Assembly: GCA_965208385.1 (NCBI GenBank)
Contig: CBDBOO010000052.1
Location: forward strand, 107,440 to 171,439
Length of the DNA stretch: 64,000 nucleotides
Direction: 5' to 3'
DNA from: Endozoicomonas sp965208385
GTDB taxonomy: Bacteria > Pseudomonadota > Gammaproteobacteria > Pseudomonadales > Endozoicomonadaceae
Shown: positions 36,126 through 45,897 of the stretch, in pieces
How the letters are laid out: every line of letters starts with the position of its first letter
Position numbering within the stretch: the first letter of the stretch is position 1
Program-made: the position numbers and the translations under genes
The notes under the pieces: model-generated
Database searches by the model: none
Told to the model about the DNA's origin: nothing
The model's input: only the letters and a program-made list of their open reading frames with translations

Positions 36126-37457
36126 GGCTCTTCCCTAATTTTAGTGGGTGATTTAATCTATATTGAACACTTCAAGGCAAGGATGCCGACATGCGCGATA
36201 TAAAGAACTCTACTCTAAAATACTTGGCGTTGAAACTCCGTGGCATGTCGCTCACGTGGAACTCTCCATTACTGAAGGAAAAGTCGAAATCTTTCTCGAA
36301 CATGATGGCAAAAAGCCTTCTAAATGCAGTGTTCGTGATAAACCCTCTCCGGGTTACGATCGACGTCAGAAGAAGTGGCGGCATCAGGATACCTGCCAGT
36401 TTCAAACCATCCTTATTGCTGATGTTCCGCGTACACAATGTTCCGATCACGGTGTAAAAACAATACAGGTTCCATGGGCTGAACCGAACTCTGGTTTTAC
36501 GGCCTTGTTTGAAGCACTTGTTATTGACTGGCTGAAAGAGGCAACAACCAGTGCAGTTGCCCAACAAATGAAGCTTAGCTGGAATGCCATCGACGGTATC
36601 CAACAGCGTGCAGTAGCGAGAGGTCTGGCACGCAGAGTACACGACAATCCCAAACGGTTAGCCGTTGACGAAACCTCATTCCAGAAGAGGCGTGAGTACG
36701 TCACTGTGGTTACAGATCATGAAAAAGGCATTGTTTTACATTTGGCCGACAACCATAAAGCTGACAGCCTCAATGAGTACTTTGAGACCCTGACGCCAGA
36801 CCAGAAAGCCGGTATTGAATGCGTTACCATGGATATGTGGAAGCCCTTTATCAAGGCAGTCACATTGCATGTGCCAGAAGCCAGGGAGCGAATAGCATTT
36901 GACAAGTTCCATGTTGCCCAGTACTTAGGCAATGCGGTCAATAAAGTTCGCATAGAAGAGCATAAAGCGCTTATGTCTACAGGGTCAGACTTACTCAAAG
37001 GTACCCGGTTTGACTGGCTAACAAATCCTGAAAATATGAGCGATGAAAAGTGGGAAGCGTTCGAGCCGTTGCGTGATTCAAAGCTGAAAACAGCACGAGC
37101 CTGGGCCATCAAAGAGATGGCGATGACACTGTGGAATTACACATCACGAGCTTGGGCTATCAAGGCATGGAAACGGTGGCTGAGCTGGGCACTGAGGTGT
37201 CGGCTTGAACCTGTTCGTAAAGTGGCCAAGATGATCAAAGAACACCTGTGGGGAATTATTAACGCAATAGTTCTGAAAGCCGACAATGGCCGTGCAGAAG
37301 GCATGAATGGAAAGATACAGCGACTCAAGGGTCGAGCCTACGGTTACAGAAACAGAGAAAGGTTCAAAACTGCAATTTACTTTCATTGTGGTGGCCTTGA
37401 TCTTTATCCAAGAGGGGTGAATCGCTGAAATTTACCCACACAATCTGAGGTAGAGCC
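36126..37457 (+). mobile_element. ISL3-family insertion sequence
   Basis: A 1,332-bp element. The left end GGCTCTTCCC..GTGGGT and the complement of the right end GGCTCTACCT..GTGGGT are imperfect inverted repeats of about 30 bases. The 8-bp direct repeats CTTATTTT at 36118-36125 and 37458-37465 are identical, as expected of ISL3 transposition. It holds a single transposase gene. The perfect duplication suggests a fairly recent insertion. Confidence 0.93.
36163..37428 (+). CDS. ISL3-family transposase
   Basis: DDE transposase of the ISL3/DDE_Tnp_ISL3 type. Catalytic residues are visible: Asp in RLAVDETSF, Asp in VTMDMWKPF, Glu in NGRAEGMNGKI; the family's closing RRAYGYRN-like motif reads GRAYGYRNRERF. 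The open frame begins at a TTG (36163). The expected family start would be ATG 36191 (MRDIK.ELYSKILGV), which is one base out of frame with the body, so a single A may be missing near 36205. Either a TTG start is used or the gene is newly frameshifted. The catalytic domain is complete. Confidence 0.88.
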   Translation: MNTSRQGCRHARYKELYSKILGVETPWHVAHVELSITEGKVEIFLEHDGKKPSKCSVRDKPSPGYDRRQKKWRHQDTCQFQTILIADVPRTQCSDHGVKTIQVPWAEPNSGFTALFEALVIDWLKEATTSAVAQQMKLSWNAIDGIQQRAVARGLARRVHDNPKRLAVDETSFQKRREYVTVVTDHEKGIVLHLADNHKADSLNEYFETLTPDQKAGIECVTMDMWKPFIKAVTLHVPEARERIAFDKFHVAQYLGNAVNKVRIEEHKALMSTGSDLLKGTRFDWLTNPENMSDEKWEAFEPLRDSKLKTARAWAIKEMAMTLWNYTSRAWAIKAWKRWLSWALRCRLEPVRKVAKMIKEHLWGIINAIVLKADNGRAEGMNGKIQRLKGRAYGYRNRERFKTAIYFHCGGLDLYPRGVNR

Positions 37458-37516
37458 CTTATTTTTAAGTATCTAGCTGTTGTTATTATCTGAACGTTAG
37501 TTTCACTGACCAGTTA

Positions 37517-37585
37517 TACCAGCCGGTCTCTAATATGCGTTATGAAAAGGCAACGCAATAGCATAATTAGATTTCGGAAATGGTA
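37517..37585 (-). repeat. Family B element, copy 4, internally deleted
   Basis: A 69-bp derivative in reverse orientation: TACCAGCCGGTCTCTAATAT joined to TAGATTTCGGAAATGGTA, i.e. the two ends with most of the middle removed. No target duplication is evident. It lies between the ISL3 element and the end of the 893-residue gene. A short 7-bp tandem (TTCTGAC three times) follows at about 37594-37614. Confidence 0.75.
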
Positions 37586-37611
37586 TCAATCCTGACTTCT
37601 GACTTCTGACT

Positions 37612-40293
37612 TCAGGTTTCAGGTTGTTCAGAATCCCTGAGTGAGTTGGATAAAACCTTTTCTTCGAGATAATGGAAATCGAAATTGTCTGAGAAGAATT
37701 CTGGTTTGAAGCCTTTCGGAGGAAGAGGATACTTCTGTTGAAGTACGTTATCAACTGTCGAGGTATGGCTAATGCTATCAATGGTACGTGAAAATCGTTT
37801 GTAGAATGCTTTCAATTTCTCAATCATAAACAAGCCGTTCCTGTAGCCCGGCTCTCTGTTCAGAAGGCTTATAGTCGATTCCCATAAATCGAAAAATAAA
37901 AAAACCAGCTCCAGTTCATTTCCAGCTGTATTTTCAGGGTTTAACTGGATCTGGCGGGTAAGATAAATCAATTTCCAATAGCTGAAGACAATGGTTTGAT
38001 ATCGGGAATGGGAATCCAGATACTCTATTTCAGTAAGATCACCCTCTAAAGACGACAATAATTTCAGCACCTTCAATGTGTCGACATCTGTTAATCCAGA
38101 TGCTCTGGTTTCACTGATATGATTCTTCATGTCGTCTGTTTGATCAAGGGCATAATGCATCAGTATCAGATGTTGATGCAGGGCTGAATAAAAATTGCTG
38201 GAACCATCCATTTGGTTAAAAAAATCTGAGGTATCTACATAATCTCGGATCGAAGAAATCATGAGGTAGTAGGCAACTGTTATTGCCTCCCGAAAGTGTC
38301 CATATCGACGCAGGTTCCTGTACATATGGATAATATTGGCAGATATTCTGGCTGGTTTACTGACACCAGTGAACTGAAATTTGCGATAAGCATCATATTG
38401 TAATCTGATACACCTTGAGGCTGGCCTGAAGTCAGGGAATATTTCATTGAGCAATTGAGGGCCCAGCAGCAAACAATACAGATCAATGGCATTGTCCAGA
38501 TTATCAGGAATGGTGGATTCAGCCAGCGTTTCAAGGGCCGATATGAAATGCTCTACATTAGAAGAGTGTGCATCATACAGGGTAAGATTGAACAGACGAA
38601 TGGCTGTCTCTCTGGCCAGATCTAGCATATCAAGATCCCGGTATACTACGACCATCATTGGGAACCCTTCGGGAGGAATTTCTTCAAAAGCCGGCAGCAT
38701 TTTTACTGCTTCTTTTCTGTGTATTTTACTTTTGTGCGCGGCAAATTCTGCAGCATGAGATCTTAGTATCAAGGCATCCAGTTTTTTTCTCAGAGCCCTT
38801 GTAATCAAATAGTTTCTTTCTTCGAGAAATTCCATAACATCGCCGATGACTCTTTCATATTGGTGCTGCTTAAACATTTGGTCGAAACCACGGGTTCTCA
38901 GGTTCAGTGGATCTTTAGATTCCTGATAGCCAAGCCTCAGATATAATTGATGTTCACATCGGTAGACAAAATCCATTTCGCCGGAATTCGGTTTAGCCAG
39001 CCCTCTCGCCAGTTTCAAGCGATGTTGTATTTTACTTTTACTGTCATTACTTTGATCAAACCAGAAAATTTCATATTTAAGCAGAGTAAATAATTTGAAC
39101 TTGGGGAGTTCTGCCTCTCCCAGCCATCGCTCAAAGATTTGGGCATCAAAGACCTGCCAGGTTTCTTCCAGATAGTCTGGTCTGGATCCGAGAGGTGTTT
39201 GATGTTGCATCAGGGTTAGCAGATAGAGCTCGGGATCGAACTGGGGTTGAAGTTTAGTCAACAAATCCAGAACACCATCGAGATCTAATTTTCTTGAGTC
39301 TACCTGCCGTTTAACAAACGCCCATTCCTTATCGAGGGTTGCAGCACAACAATGACGCTGTAAGCGTAAGTTAATTCTCACAGCCCAGAGCAGCGTTCGG
39401 TTCATCAGAAAGAGCTGTCGGTAAGAGTTGGATTTACCGTGCTTATGTCGTGTCGTGTGTCTCCACTTGCCAAAATGCTGGTTAAGTACTTCCAGTGCAT
39501 CAAACGGAGTGGCTACGTCCTCCTGATGTTCAACATAACGAAGAAGCTGTTCGGGAACTCTGGCACCTTCTGGACCGTATGCAGCCAGTGATAGAATATC
39601 GTTCAGTCTTATTAATTTCATTCGTTCTTCCTCTGTGTGTCCGTGGGGAAGCAGCCTGAAATAGCGGTATAAAACTTTTGCAACCGAAGTGGTCATTGGC
39701 TCTGATGGCTCGTAGACCATCGACCGGATATATTTCAATTCCTTATTTTCCTCGCTAGTTCTTTTTTTTCCTTTCTTTTTTTTCCAACTTGGTTCTTCAG
39801 AATGTCTTGTAACATGGGAAGCCTTCATGTTTTTTTGCGGACAGCTTCCAGACTTTTTTGAGCCGGATTGAGTGGTGGGTCTGCCATACTGAATTACCCC
39901 CGGTTTTTCTTGATAGTCATTTGGAACGCAGAATTCAGCTATTTCCTGATTTTGAGAGAGGGGAGGAGTCATGGCCAAATGGACATTACCGGCTACCGGG
40001 ATAGTCGAGGTGCTACCGTCTGAGAAGTGAGCTCCATAGTGTGAATTTTCGACCAGCCATTGCTTCGAAGAATCCAGGTTTTCACCTATCCTGGCCTTTA
40101 GAGTGAAAAATTCGATACCCAGATCTTTGCTAAACAATAGACTTTCAAATAAGGGGGGGGAAGCGCGGAATGGTTGGGGTCTGGTAAGGGTTGAAGTTTG
40201 ACCAGTTAGCAAATTGTTATTAAGCGCAGAGAGATGAAAACAGGCGAGAACCAGAGAGGCTGACAAATATTTATGAAGTTGATCCATAGCCAT
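37612..40293 (-). CDS. Large unknown exported protein, helical repeats
   Basis: An 893-residue protein I do not recognise. Residues 6-25 look like a signal peptide (KYLSASLVLACFHLSA). Residues 30-165 are polar and variable. Residues 171-178 are a basic cluster KKKKGKKR. From about 185 to 880 the chain is predicted to be almost wholly helical, with spacing and Leu/Tyr/Arg patterns suggestive of TPR- or PPR-like superhelical repeats (YRDLDMLDLARETAIRLFNL). No catalytic motif seen. Start ATG 40293 or 40287 has no clear ribosome site. An exported scaffold, or an effector given the nuclear-signal-like basic cluster, is only speculation. Confidence 0.75.
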   Translation of the reverse strand: MAMDQLHKYLSASLVLACFHLSALNNNLLTGQTSTLTRPQPFRASPPLFESLLFSKDLGIEFFTLKARIGENLDSSKQWLVENSHYGAHFSDGSTSTIPVAGNVHLAMTPPLSQNQEIAEFCVPNDYQEKPGVIQYGRPTTQSGSKKSGSCPQKNMKASHVTRHSEEPSWKKKKGKKRTSEENKELKYIRSMVYEPSEPMTTSVAKVLYRYFRLLPHGHTEEERMKLIRLNDILSLAAYGPEGARVPEQLLRYVEHQEDVATPFDALEVLNQHFGKWRHTTRHKHGKSNSYRQLFLMNRTLLWAVRINLRLQRHCCAATLDKEWAFVKRQVDSRKLDLDGVLDLLTKLQPQFDPELYLLTLMQHQTPLGSRPDYLEETWQVFDAQIFERWLGEAELPKFKLFTLLKYEIFWFDQSNDSKSKIQHRLKLARGLAKPNSGEMDFVYRCEHQLYLRLGYQESKDPLNLRTRGFDQMFKQHQYERVIGDVMEFLEERNYLITRALRKKLDALILRSHAAEFAAHKSKIHRKEAVKMLPAFEEIPPEGFPMMVVVYRDLDMLDLARETAIRLFNLTLYDAHSSNVEHFISALETLAESTIPDNLDNAIDLYCLLLGPQLLNEIFPDFRPASRCIRLQYDAYRKFQFTGVSKPARISANIIHMYRNLRRYGHFREAITVAYYLMISSIRDYVDTSDFFNQMDGSSNFYSALHQHLILMHYALDQTDDMKNHISETRASGLTDVDTLKVLKLLSSLEGDLTEIEYLDSHSRYQTIVFSYWKLIYLTRQIQLNPENTAGNELELVFLFFDLWESTISLLNREPGYRNGLFMIEKLKAFYKRFSRTIDSISHTSTVDNVLQQKYPLPPKGFKPEFFSDNFDFHYLEEKVLSNSLRDSEQPET

Positions 40294-40837
40294 TTTTTAG
40301 TTGTTAGTCTGAGAATTATCAAATGCAGACCGATATTGCATTTTTAAGATTGCTCAAAAACAGGATGTTAGCTTCATAATTCTATTCTTGTATTTAACAG
40401 CATAAGACAAACTTTAACATTCTTAACCATAAGCGTGTTTTTTTATTTGCATGTATATTCATCAAAGTGAAAATACATGCATTTTTTTATTGAGTCAGAT
40501 TAAAGAAAAAAATGATAAATCTTGTTGTTAGGCGTTATTTTATAGGGTTTTATGTGTGTTATTGACGTTTTTAATGCTTGTTAGGAATAAGTAATCGCCT
40601 TAATAAATGTTGTTAATTACCAAGTTACCGAAAAATAACATAACATGTGTTGTCCTACCGTCATCCACGGATCGGAACAATCTGACCGGCTTTCAGAATC
40701 AGTGTTGGCAGTTATCAATGCTCAGGTTGTCGTATGAAGTTGTAGTCGTAAATATCAGGGTGCACGGCCGGGAAAATATTTTTTGAACAGCAATCGATCA
40801 TAGATTTTCAGATAGCTTAATGAGCTAGGTGACCGTT
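40294..40837. other. AT-rich divergent intergenic region
   Basis: About 540 bases between the 893-residue gene (-) and pntA (+), strongly AT-rich at 40294-40640. It must hold both promoters. No inverted repeat longer than about 8 bases or short gene stands out. Confidence 0.5.
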
Positions 40838-42382
40838 ATGCGAATTGGTATTCCTGGAGAAATTCAGGTCAACGAAAACCGTGTTGCAGCAACACCCGAT
40901 ACTGTAGGTAAACTGCAGAAACTCGGTTTTGATGTTGTGATTGAAACTGCTGCCGGACAGAAAGCCAGTTTTGGTGATGAAGCGTACCAGCAGGCAGGTG
41001 CTCTGGTCGCTGAACGTACGGAGGTCTGGAGCTCTGATATCATCTTGAAGGTGAATGCGCCTCTTGATGATGAAATAGCACTTTTAAAAGAGGGTGCAAC
41101 ACTGGCCTGTTTCATATGGCCGGCCCAGAATAAAGAATTAATGAACAAGCTCAGCCAGCACAACATCAATGTACTGGCCCTGGACAGCGTACCCCGTCTG
41201 TCCCGTTCCCAATCCCTGGATGCTCTGAGCTCCATGGCCAACATTGGCGGTTATCGCGCTGTTGTTGAAGCTTCCCATCATTTTGGCCGTTTCTTTAATG
41301 GCCAGATTACCGCAGCAGGAAAAATCCCGCCCGCCAAGGTGATGGTTATTGGTGCCGGTGTGGCTGGTCTGGCAGCGCTTGGTGCTGCTGGTAGCATGGG
41401 TGCCATTGTTCGTGCTTTTGATACTCGTCCTGAAGTGAAAGAACAGGTCGAAAGTATGGGCGCTGAGTTTCTCGAGCTGGACTTTTTAGCCAACGAGGAA
41501 GAAGGCCAGGACTCCTCTGATGGTTACGCCAAAGAGATGAGTCAGGCTTTCATCGACGCAGAAATGGCGCTCTTTATGGCGCAGGCAAAAGAAGTCGACA
41601 TTATTATAACCACCGCTTTGATTCCTGGTCGTCCGGCACCAAAGCTGATTCTGGAAGATATGGTAAAAGCCATGAAACCAGGCAGTGTTATTGTAGATCT
41701 TGCGGCACAAACCGGTGGTAACTGTGAATGCACAGTAAAAGACGAAGTGGTCGTACGTCACGGTGTCACTGTCATTGGTTACACCGATCTGCCAAGTCGT
41801 TTGCCAACCCAGTCTTCTCAGCTTTATGGCACCAATCTGGTGAACCTGATAAAGCTGCTTTGCCCGGAAAAAGACGGCAATATCACCATTGATTTTGATG
41901 ACGAGGTTGTTCGGGGGCTTACGGTTATCCGTGACGGCAGTATTACCTGGCCGCCACCACCTGTGAAGGTCAGTGCTGCACCGGTGGCAAAACCGGTTGT
42001 AGCGGCCACTGAAACCATCAAAGAGGAACCGAAGAGTCGCCCATGGTTAAAGCCGGCTTTGATCGCTATTAGTGTCCTGTTGTTTGGTGTGGTGGCAGAG
42101 TCTGCACCTGCGGATTTTCTCGAGCACATTACGGTTTTTGTTTTGTCGTCTATTGTCGGTTATTACGTTATCTGGAATGTGAAGTCAGCGTTGCACACAC
42201 CATTAATGAGTGTCACCAATGCAATCAGTGGCATCATCGTTGTGGGTGGCCTGTTGCAGATGGGGAGCGATAATAACATCGTGCTGGCTCTGTCGGGCAT
42301 AGCCATAACCGTTGCAACTATCAATATTGTCGGTGGTTTCGCTGTAACCCAGCGGATGCTGAAGATGTTCCGTCTGGACTAA
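40838..42382 (+). CDS. pntA: NAD(P) transhydrogenase subunit alpha
   Basis: A 514-residue subunit of the proton-translocating transhydrogenase, which makes NADPH from NADH using the proton gradient. Domain I (NAD-binding) covers 1 to about 380, with VIGAGVAGLAALGAAGSMGA and DTRPEVKEQVESMGAEF. A linker rich in Ala/Pro/Lys precedes four C-terminal membrane helices (about 410-505). It is a single alpha chain as in E. coli (510). ATG 40838 gives the conserved MRIGIPGEI start; an in-frame GTG lies 9 bases upstream. Operon with pntB, 14 bases apart. Confidence 0.96.
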   Translation: MRIGIPGEIQVNENRVAATPDTVGKLQKLGFDVVIETAAGQKASFGDEAYQQAGALVAERTEVWSSDIILKVNAPLDDEIALLKEGATLACFIWPAQNKELMNKLSQHNINVLALDSVPRLSRSQSLDALSSMANIGGYRAVVEASHHFGRFFNGQITAAGKIPPAKVMVIGAGVAGLAALGAAGSMGAIVRAFDTRPEVKEQVESMGAEFLELDFLANEEEGQDSSDGYAKEMSQAFIDAEMALFMAQAKEVDIIITTALIPGRPAPKLILEDMVKAMKPGSVIVDLAAQTGGNCECTVKDEVVVRHGVTVIGYTDLPSRLPTQSSQLYGTNLVNLIKLLCPEKDGNITIDFDDEVVRGLTVIRDGSITWPPPPVKVSAAPVAKPVVAATETIKEEPKSRPWLKPALIAISVLLFGVVAESAPADFLEHITVFVLSSIVGYYVIWNVKSALHTPLMSVTNAISGIIVVGGLLQMGSDNNIVLALSGIAITVATINIVGGFAVTQRMLKMFRLD

Positions 42383-42396
42383 AGGAGTCGCAAACC

Positions 42397-43797
42397 ATGT
42401 CTGAAGGATTACTGATAGCGGCTTATCTGATAGCAGCGCTCATGTTTGTTATGAGCCTGGCAGGTCTGAGCCGACAGGATACAGCCAGAAATGGCAATAT
42501 ATACGGCATTATCGGTATGGTGATTGCCATTCTGGCGACACTTGCCCATGCGCATATTGCCGGTTTCACTCTGGTCACGCTTTGTATGGTCGTCGGTGCT
42601 GGTATTGGCCTTTTCCTGGCCATCAAGGTGGAGATGACTGAAATGCCTCAGCTGGTGGCCATTCTAAATGGCTTCGGCGGATTGGCTGCCGTGTTAATTG
42701 GTTTCTCCAGTGCTCTGACAGTGAATGATTCGCTGGTTGCCAGAGCGGTGAAAATCGTATTGTCTACGGAGCAGTTGATTCACAGTGTTGAGATTTTTAT
42801 AGGAATCATCATTGGGGGTATTACCTTTAGTGGATCTGTTGTCGCTTCGTTGAAATTGCAGGGTAAAATTTCGAGTCGGCCCGTATCTCTGCCAGGTCGC
42901 CACTGGACTAACCTGGCATTGCTGGGGCTGGCCATTATCATGGGTGTTGTTTTTGTTCAGCAGCACAGTATAACGGCATTATTACTGGTCACTCTGTTTG
43001 CTTTTCTCTTTGGCATTACCCTGGTACTGGGTATTGGTGGAGCAGATATGCCCGTTGTAGTGTCTATGCTGAATGCCTATTCGGGTTTGGCAGCGGCCAT
43101 GACCGGGTTTATGTTGGGGAATAACCTTTTGATCATCACTGGAGCCATGGTGGGATCATCCGGAGCAATTCTTTCCTATCTGATGTGTACCGCCATGAAT
43201 CGTTCCTTTATCTCGGTTATTCTGGGTGGGTTTGGCACCAACAGCGGAACAGTGCCTGTTGATGTTGATCAGGGAGAGCATCGAGAAACCAACGTTGATG
43301 AAGTGGCAGAGATACTGAAAAACTCTGCCAGTGTCATCATTACTCCCGGATACGGTATGGCAGTTGCCCAGGCGCAGCACCCGGTGCGTGAACTGGTGAA
43401 TAAGTTGCGATCATCCGGAGTGAAAGTGCGGTTTGGTATACATCCAGTGGCCGGACGTTTGCCAGGGCACATGAACGTACTATTGGCTGAAGCGAAAGTT
43501 CCATACGACATTGTTGAAGAAATGGATGAACTCAATGATGACTTTGCCGAGACTGATACCGTTCTGGTCATTGGCGCTAACGATACGGTAAATCCTGCTG
43601 CAACCGAAGATCCGAGCAGTCCTATAGCCGGTATGCCGGTTCTCAGAGTCTGGGAAGCCGGGCAGGTTGTGGTGTTCAAACGCTCCATGGCTACCGGCTA
43701 TGCTGGCGTTCAGAATCCGCTGTTCTTCCGTGAAAACTCCAGTATGCTGTTTGGAGATGCCCATGACACAGTACAGGCGTTGCTGAAACAGTTTTAG
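42397..43797 (+). CDS. pntB: NAD(P) transhydrogenase subunit beta
   Basis: A 466-residue subunit with about nine membrane helices (residues 1-265) forming the proton channel, then the NADP-binding domain III, with GYGMAVAQAQHPVREL, HPVAGRLPGHMNVLLAEA and VIGANDTVNPAA, all family hallmarks. Same length as E. coli PntB. Good ribosome site AAAGGAG before the ATG. An 11-bp hairpin follows the stop. Confidence 0.96.
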   Translation: MSEGLLIAAYLIAALMFVMSLAGLSRQDTARNGNIYGIIGMVIAILATLAHAHIAGFTLVTLCMVVGAGIGLFLAIKVEMTEMPQLVAILNGFGGLAAVLIGFSSALTVNDSLVARAVKIVLSTEQLIHSVEIFIGIIIGGITFSGSVVASLKLQGKISSRPVSLPGRHWTNLALLGLAIIMGVVFVQQHSITALLLVTLFAFLFGITLVLGIGGADMPVVVSMLNAYSGLAAAMTGFMLGNNLLIITGAMVGSSGAILSYLMCTAMNRSFISVILGGFGTNSGTVPVDVDQGEHRETNVDEVAEILKNSASVIITPGYGMAVAQAQHPVRELVNKLRSSGVKVRFGIHPVAGRLPGHMNVLLAEAKVPYDIVEEMDELNDDFAETDTVLVIGANDTVNPAATEDPSSPIAGMPVLRVWEAGQVVVFKRSMATGYAGVQNPLFFRENSSMLFGDAHDTVQALLKQF

Positions 43798-43807
43798 CAA
43801 AGACTTT

Positions 43808-43834
43808 CTGCTGATAACTGATGGTTATCAGCAG
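43808..43834 (+). terminator. Hairpin after pntB
   Basis: Perfect 11-bp stem CTGCTGATAAC / GTTATCAGCAG with a 5-base loop, 10 bases after the pntB stop. The following sequence is T-rich but not a clean U-tract. Confidence 0.6.
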
Positions 43835-44090
43835 GATTGCATTATTTCTGTATTTCCTTCCGGGAATTAATATCCTGCTTGCTCATTTTCCTTTTATATT
43901 TTTATCGTTTTAGATAAGAAACCGCTGTGGTTTTATAGAAACGCGGTGTCTCTGTGAGAAATTGCCGACAGTTTTAAAGGGTAATCACTTAATAAGCGAC
44001 AGAAGACATTTGTTTCTTTCGAATAGTACTATTGTCGTTTTATTTTAATACTCATTGAATACAGCAATCTGCAGCTGGAAAGGAAAAACT

Positions 44091-45533
44091 ATGAGCGCTA
44101 TAAAAAAAGTCGCTGTACTGGCAGCCGTGACTGTCGTTGCCATTGGTGCCGGTTTGCCTGTGATCTCCAATTATATTGCCGATGATTTTCTGAATCGGTC
44201 ATTATCAGACGTCACTGAGAACTATGACTTCTCAGTGGCCGCTATCGATGTATCCAGTTCTTTCAATGAAACCGTGTTTGATGTGCGACTCGAAGGTGAA
44301 GGACTGAGACAAATATCCAATGAAACCATCACTCTTAACGGAACATTGCAGCACGGTTCCCTTTTTGATCTTTCCAGTATGCTGAAAGGCAGGGTTGAGT
44401 ATATTTATTACTTCGAACAGCAGGGACTCCAGTTTGGAGTACCTGGTGAACTTGAGGGAACGGTGAGCTGGTTTGGCACCACTTCAGCCGATATCAGTGC
44501 TGAAGGTCTTGAATTGCCTCTTGATGCAGAATCCGGCATTAGAATGTCTCTATCACCTACGAAAGGACAGTTGCAGATTGATGGTGATGACATGCAGTTG
44601 AACCTGGAGCCTCAGCAGTGGTCGATTCTGCAGGGAAGTGCTCTGTGGTTTTCAGTGGCGTTACAGTCATCACATCTGGTCATGGATAAAGAAGGTCAGT
44701 CATGGGAATACCAGGTGCCGGAAATAACAGTATCAGCGCAGACGCAGACGCAGGATTTGATGACTGTTGCAGATGTAGCGATAACGGGAAATCAGGAGAA
44801 AAAGGATAAGCTCTTGACTGCTCGTACTACCGTGAAGACCGGCCAGGTTACGGTACCTCTTCTGGCACATCAGAAAATGGATAAAGTGATCGAAGGCGTT
44901 TCAATGACCAGTGTGATGGAGAATCTCAGCGAAGAGGCCATCAACGAATTAAGTGAAATGATGAGTGTCATTGATCAGCTGGATAATGATGATGAAATTA
45001 TTGGACTTTTTGCCGACTTTTTACAGGTTGCTTCAGTCAGTGAGCCCCGAATCGCCATGGAGAACTTAGAGATTGAAACAGCTTATGGCAATCTGGGTAT
45101 ATCCATGGGGCTGCAATTGACGGAATCAGCTGGACTGCAGACAGAAAATATCAAAAAACTACCTCTTATGAATGAACGGCAGAAAGGAGAAACGTTAGAA
45201 GCGTTATTGCAGTCGCTGAATAGTTCTGCTCGAATTGATTTTTCTGATGATTTGCTGACCTGGAGTTGTCAACGGGTGGGGCAGGAATCTGCCAGGGCTC
45301 GCAATGGCACCGTTGCGCAGGCAGAAATGATGGGTGATATGTGTCTCAGTATGGTTGAGACGGGAGAGTTTTTTGGTGCAGGTTGTCTGCAGATGGACAC
45401 CGAAGAAAAGCAATCCCTGTGTTTAAAGGCATCTAGCAAGGCAAAAGAAAGTTGGGTGAAAGAAAAATCAATCAACATTGCCATTGAAGATGGAAAATTA
45501 TCACTGAATGGCGCTGAGATAGATTTTCTTTGA
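44091..45533 (+). CDS. DUF945 (YdgA-like) envelope protein
   Basis: A 480-residue protein with one N-terminal hydrophobic segment (KKVAVLAAVTVVAIGAGLPVISNYIA), either a signal anchor or a signal peptide, followed by a long beta-rich periplasmic region as in E. coli YdgA. The family role is not established. ATG 44091 has AAAGGAAA 6 bases upstream and replaces an open extension to 44055. The C-terminal part contains four cysteines (Cys near WSCQ, DMCLS, AGCLQ and LCLKA) that could form disulfides in the periplasm. Monocistronic. Confidence 0.82.
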   Translation: MSAIKKVAVLAAVTVVAIGAGLPVISNYIADDFLNRSLSDVTENYDFSVAAIDVSSSFNETVFDVRLEGEGLRQISNETITLNGTLQHGSLFDLSSMLKGRVEYIYYFEQQGLQFGVPGELEGTVSWFGTTSADISAEGLELPLDAESGIRMSLSPTKGQLQIDGDDMQLNLEPQQWSILQGSALWFSVALQSSHLVMDKEGQSWEYQVPEITVSAQTQTQDLMTVADVAITGNQEKKDKLLTARTTVKTGQVTVPLLAHQKMDKVIEGVSMTSVMENLSEEAINELSEMMSVIDQLDNDDEIIGLFADFLQVASVSEPRIAMENLEIETAYGNLGISMGLQLTESAGLQTENIKKLPLMNERQKGETLEALLQSLNSSARIDFSDDLLTWSCQRVGQESARARNGTVAQAEMMGDMCLSMVETGEFFGAGCLQMDTEEKQSLCLKASSKAKESWVKEKSINIAIEDGKLSLNGAEIDFL

Positions 45534-45897
45534 TGCTATAAAATAAAACGCAATTTGTTCTAAAGTCTGCTTTCTGGCTGGCTTTAGAATTCAGTTAGAT
45601 GAAGTCAGGTATCAGTTTTTTGCGCTTCATCTTATGAGCCCAGATTATTACTCCGCATTGAGAACTGCATAAAAATTTCTGTTAATGAGTCTTTTCAGCG
45701 GAGACAGTTTTGGGCAACAGTCGGTTTTTGTAAAGGTTTCTTACTAACGTCACACTTTATCATCTTTGTAATTTTATTATTTTGTTCACAACCTGATGAT
45801 TTTGATATTTTACAGAAACGAGTAAATTTCTATTCACACAAAATTAAAATATTAACTAACATTCATTATCCTGAATCCTATAGATGAGATCGACATC
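45534..45897. other. AT-rich intergenic region
   Basis: A small 8-bp hairpin TTCTAAAG / CTTTAGAA (45558-45589) follows the DUF945 gene. The rest, very AT-rich toward 45890, holds only the presumed promoter of the next gene. Confidence 0.45.
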
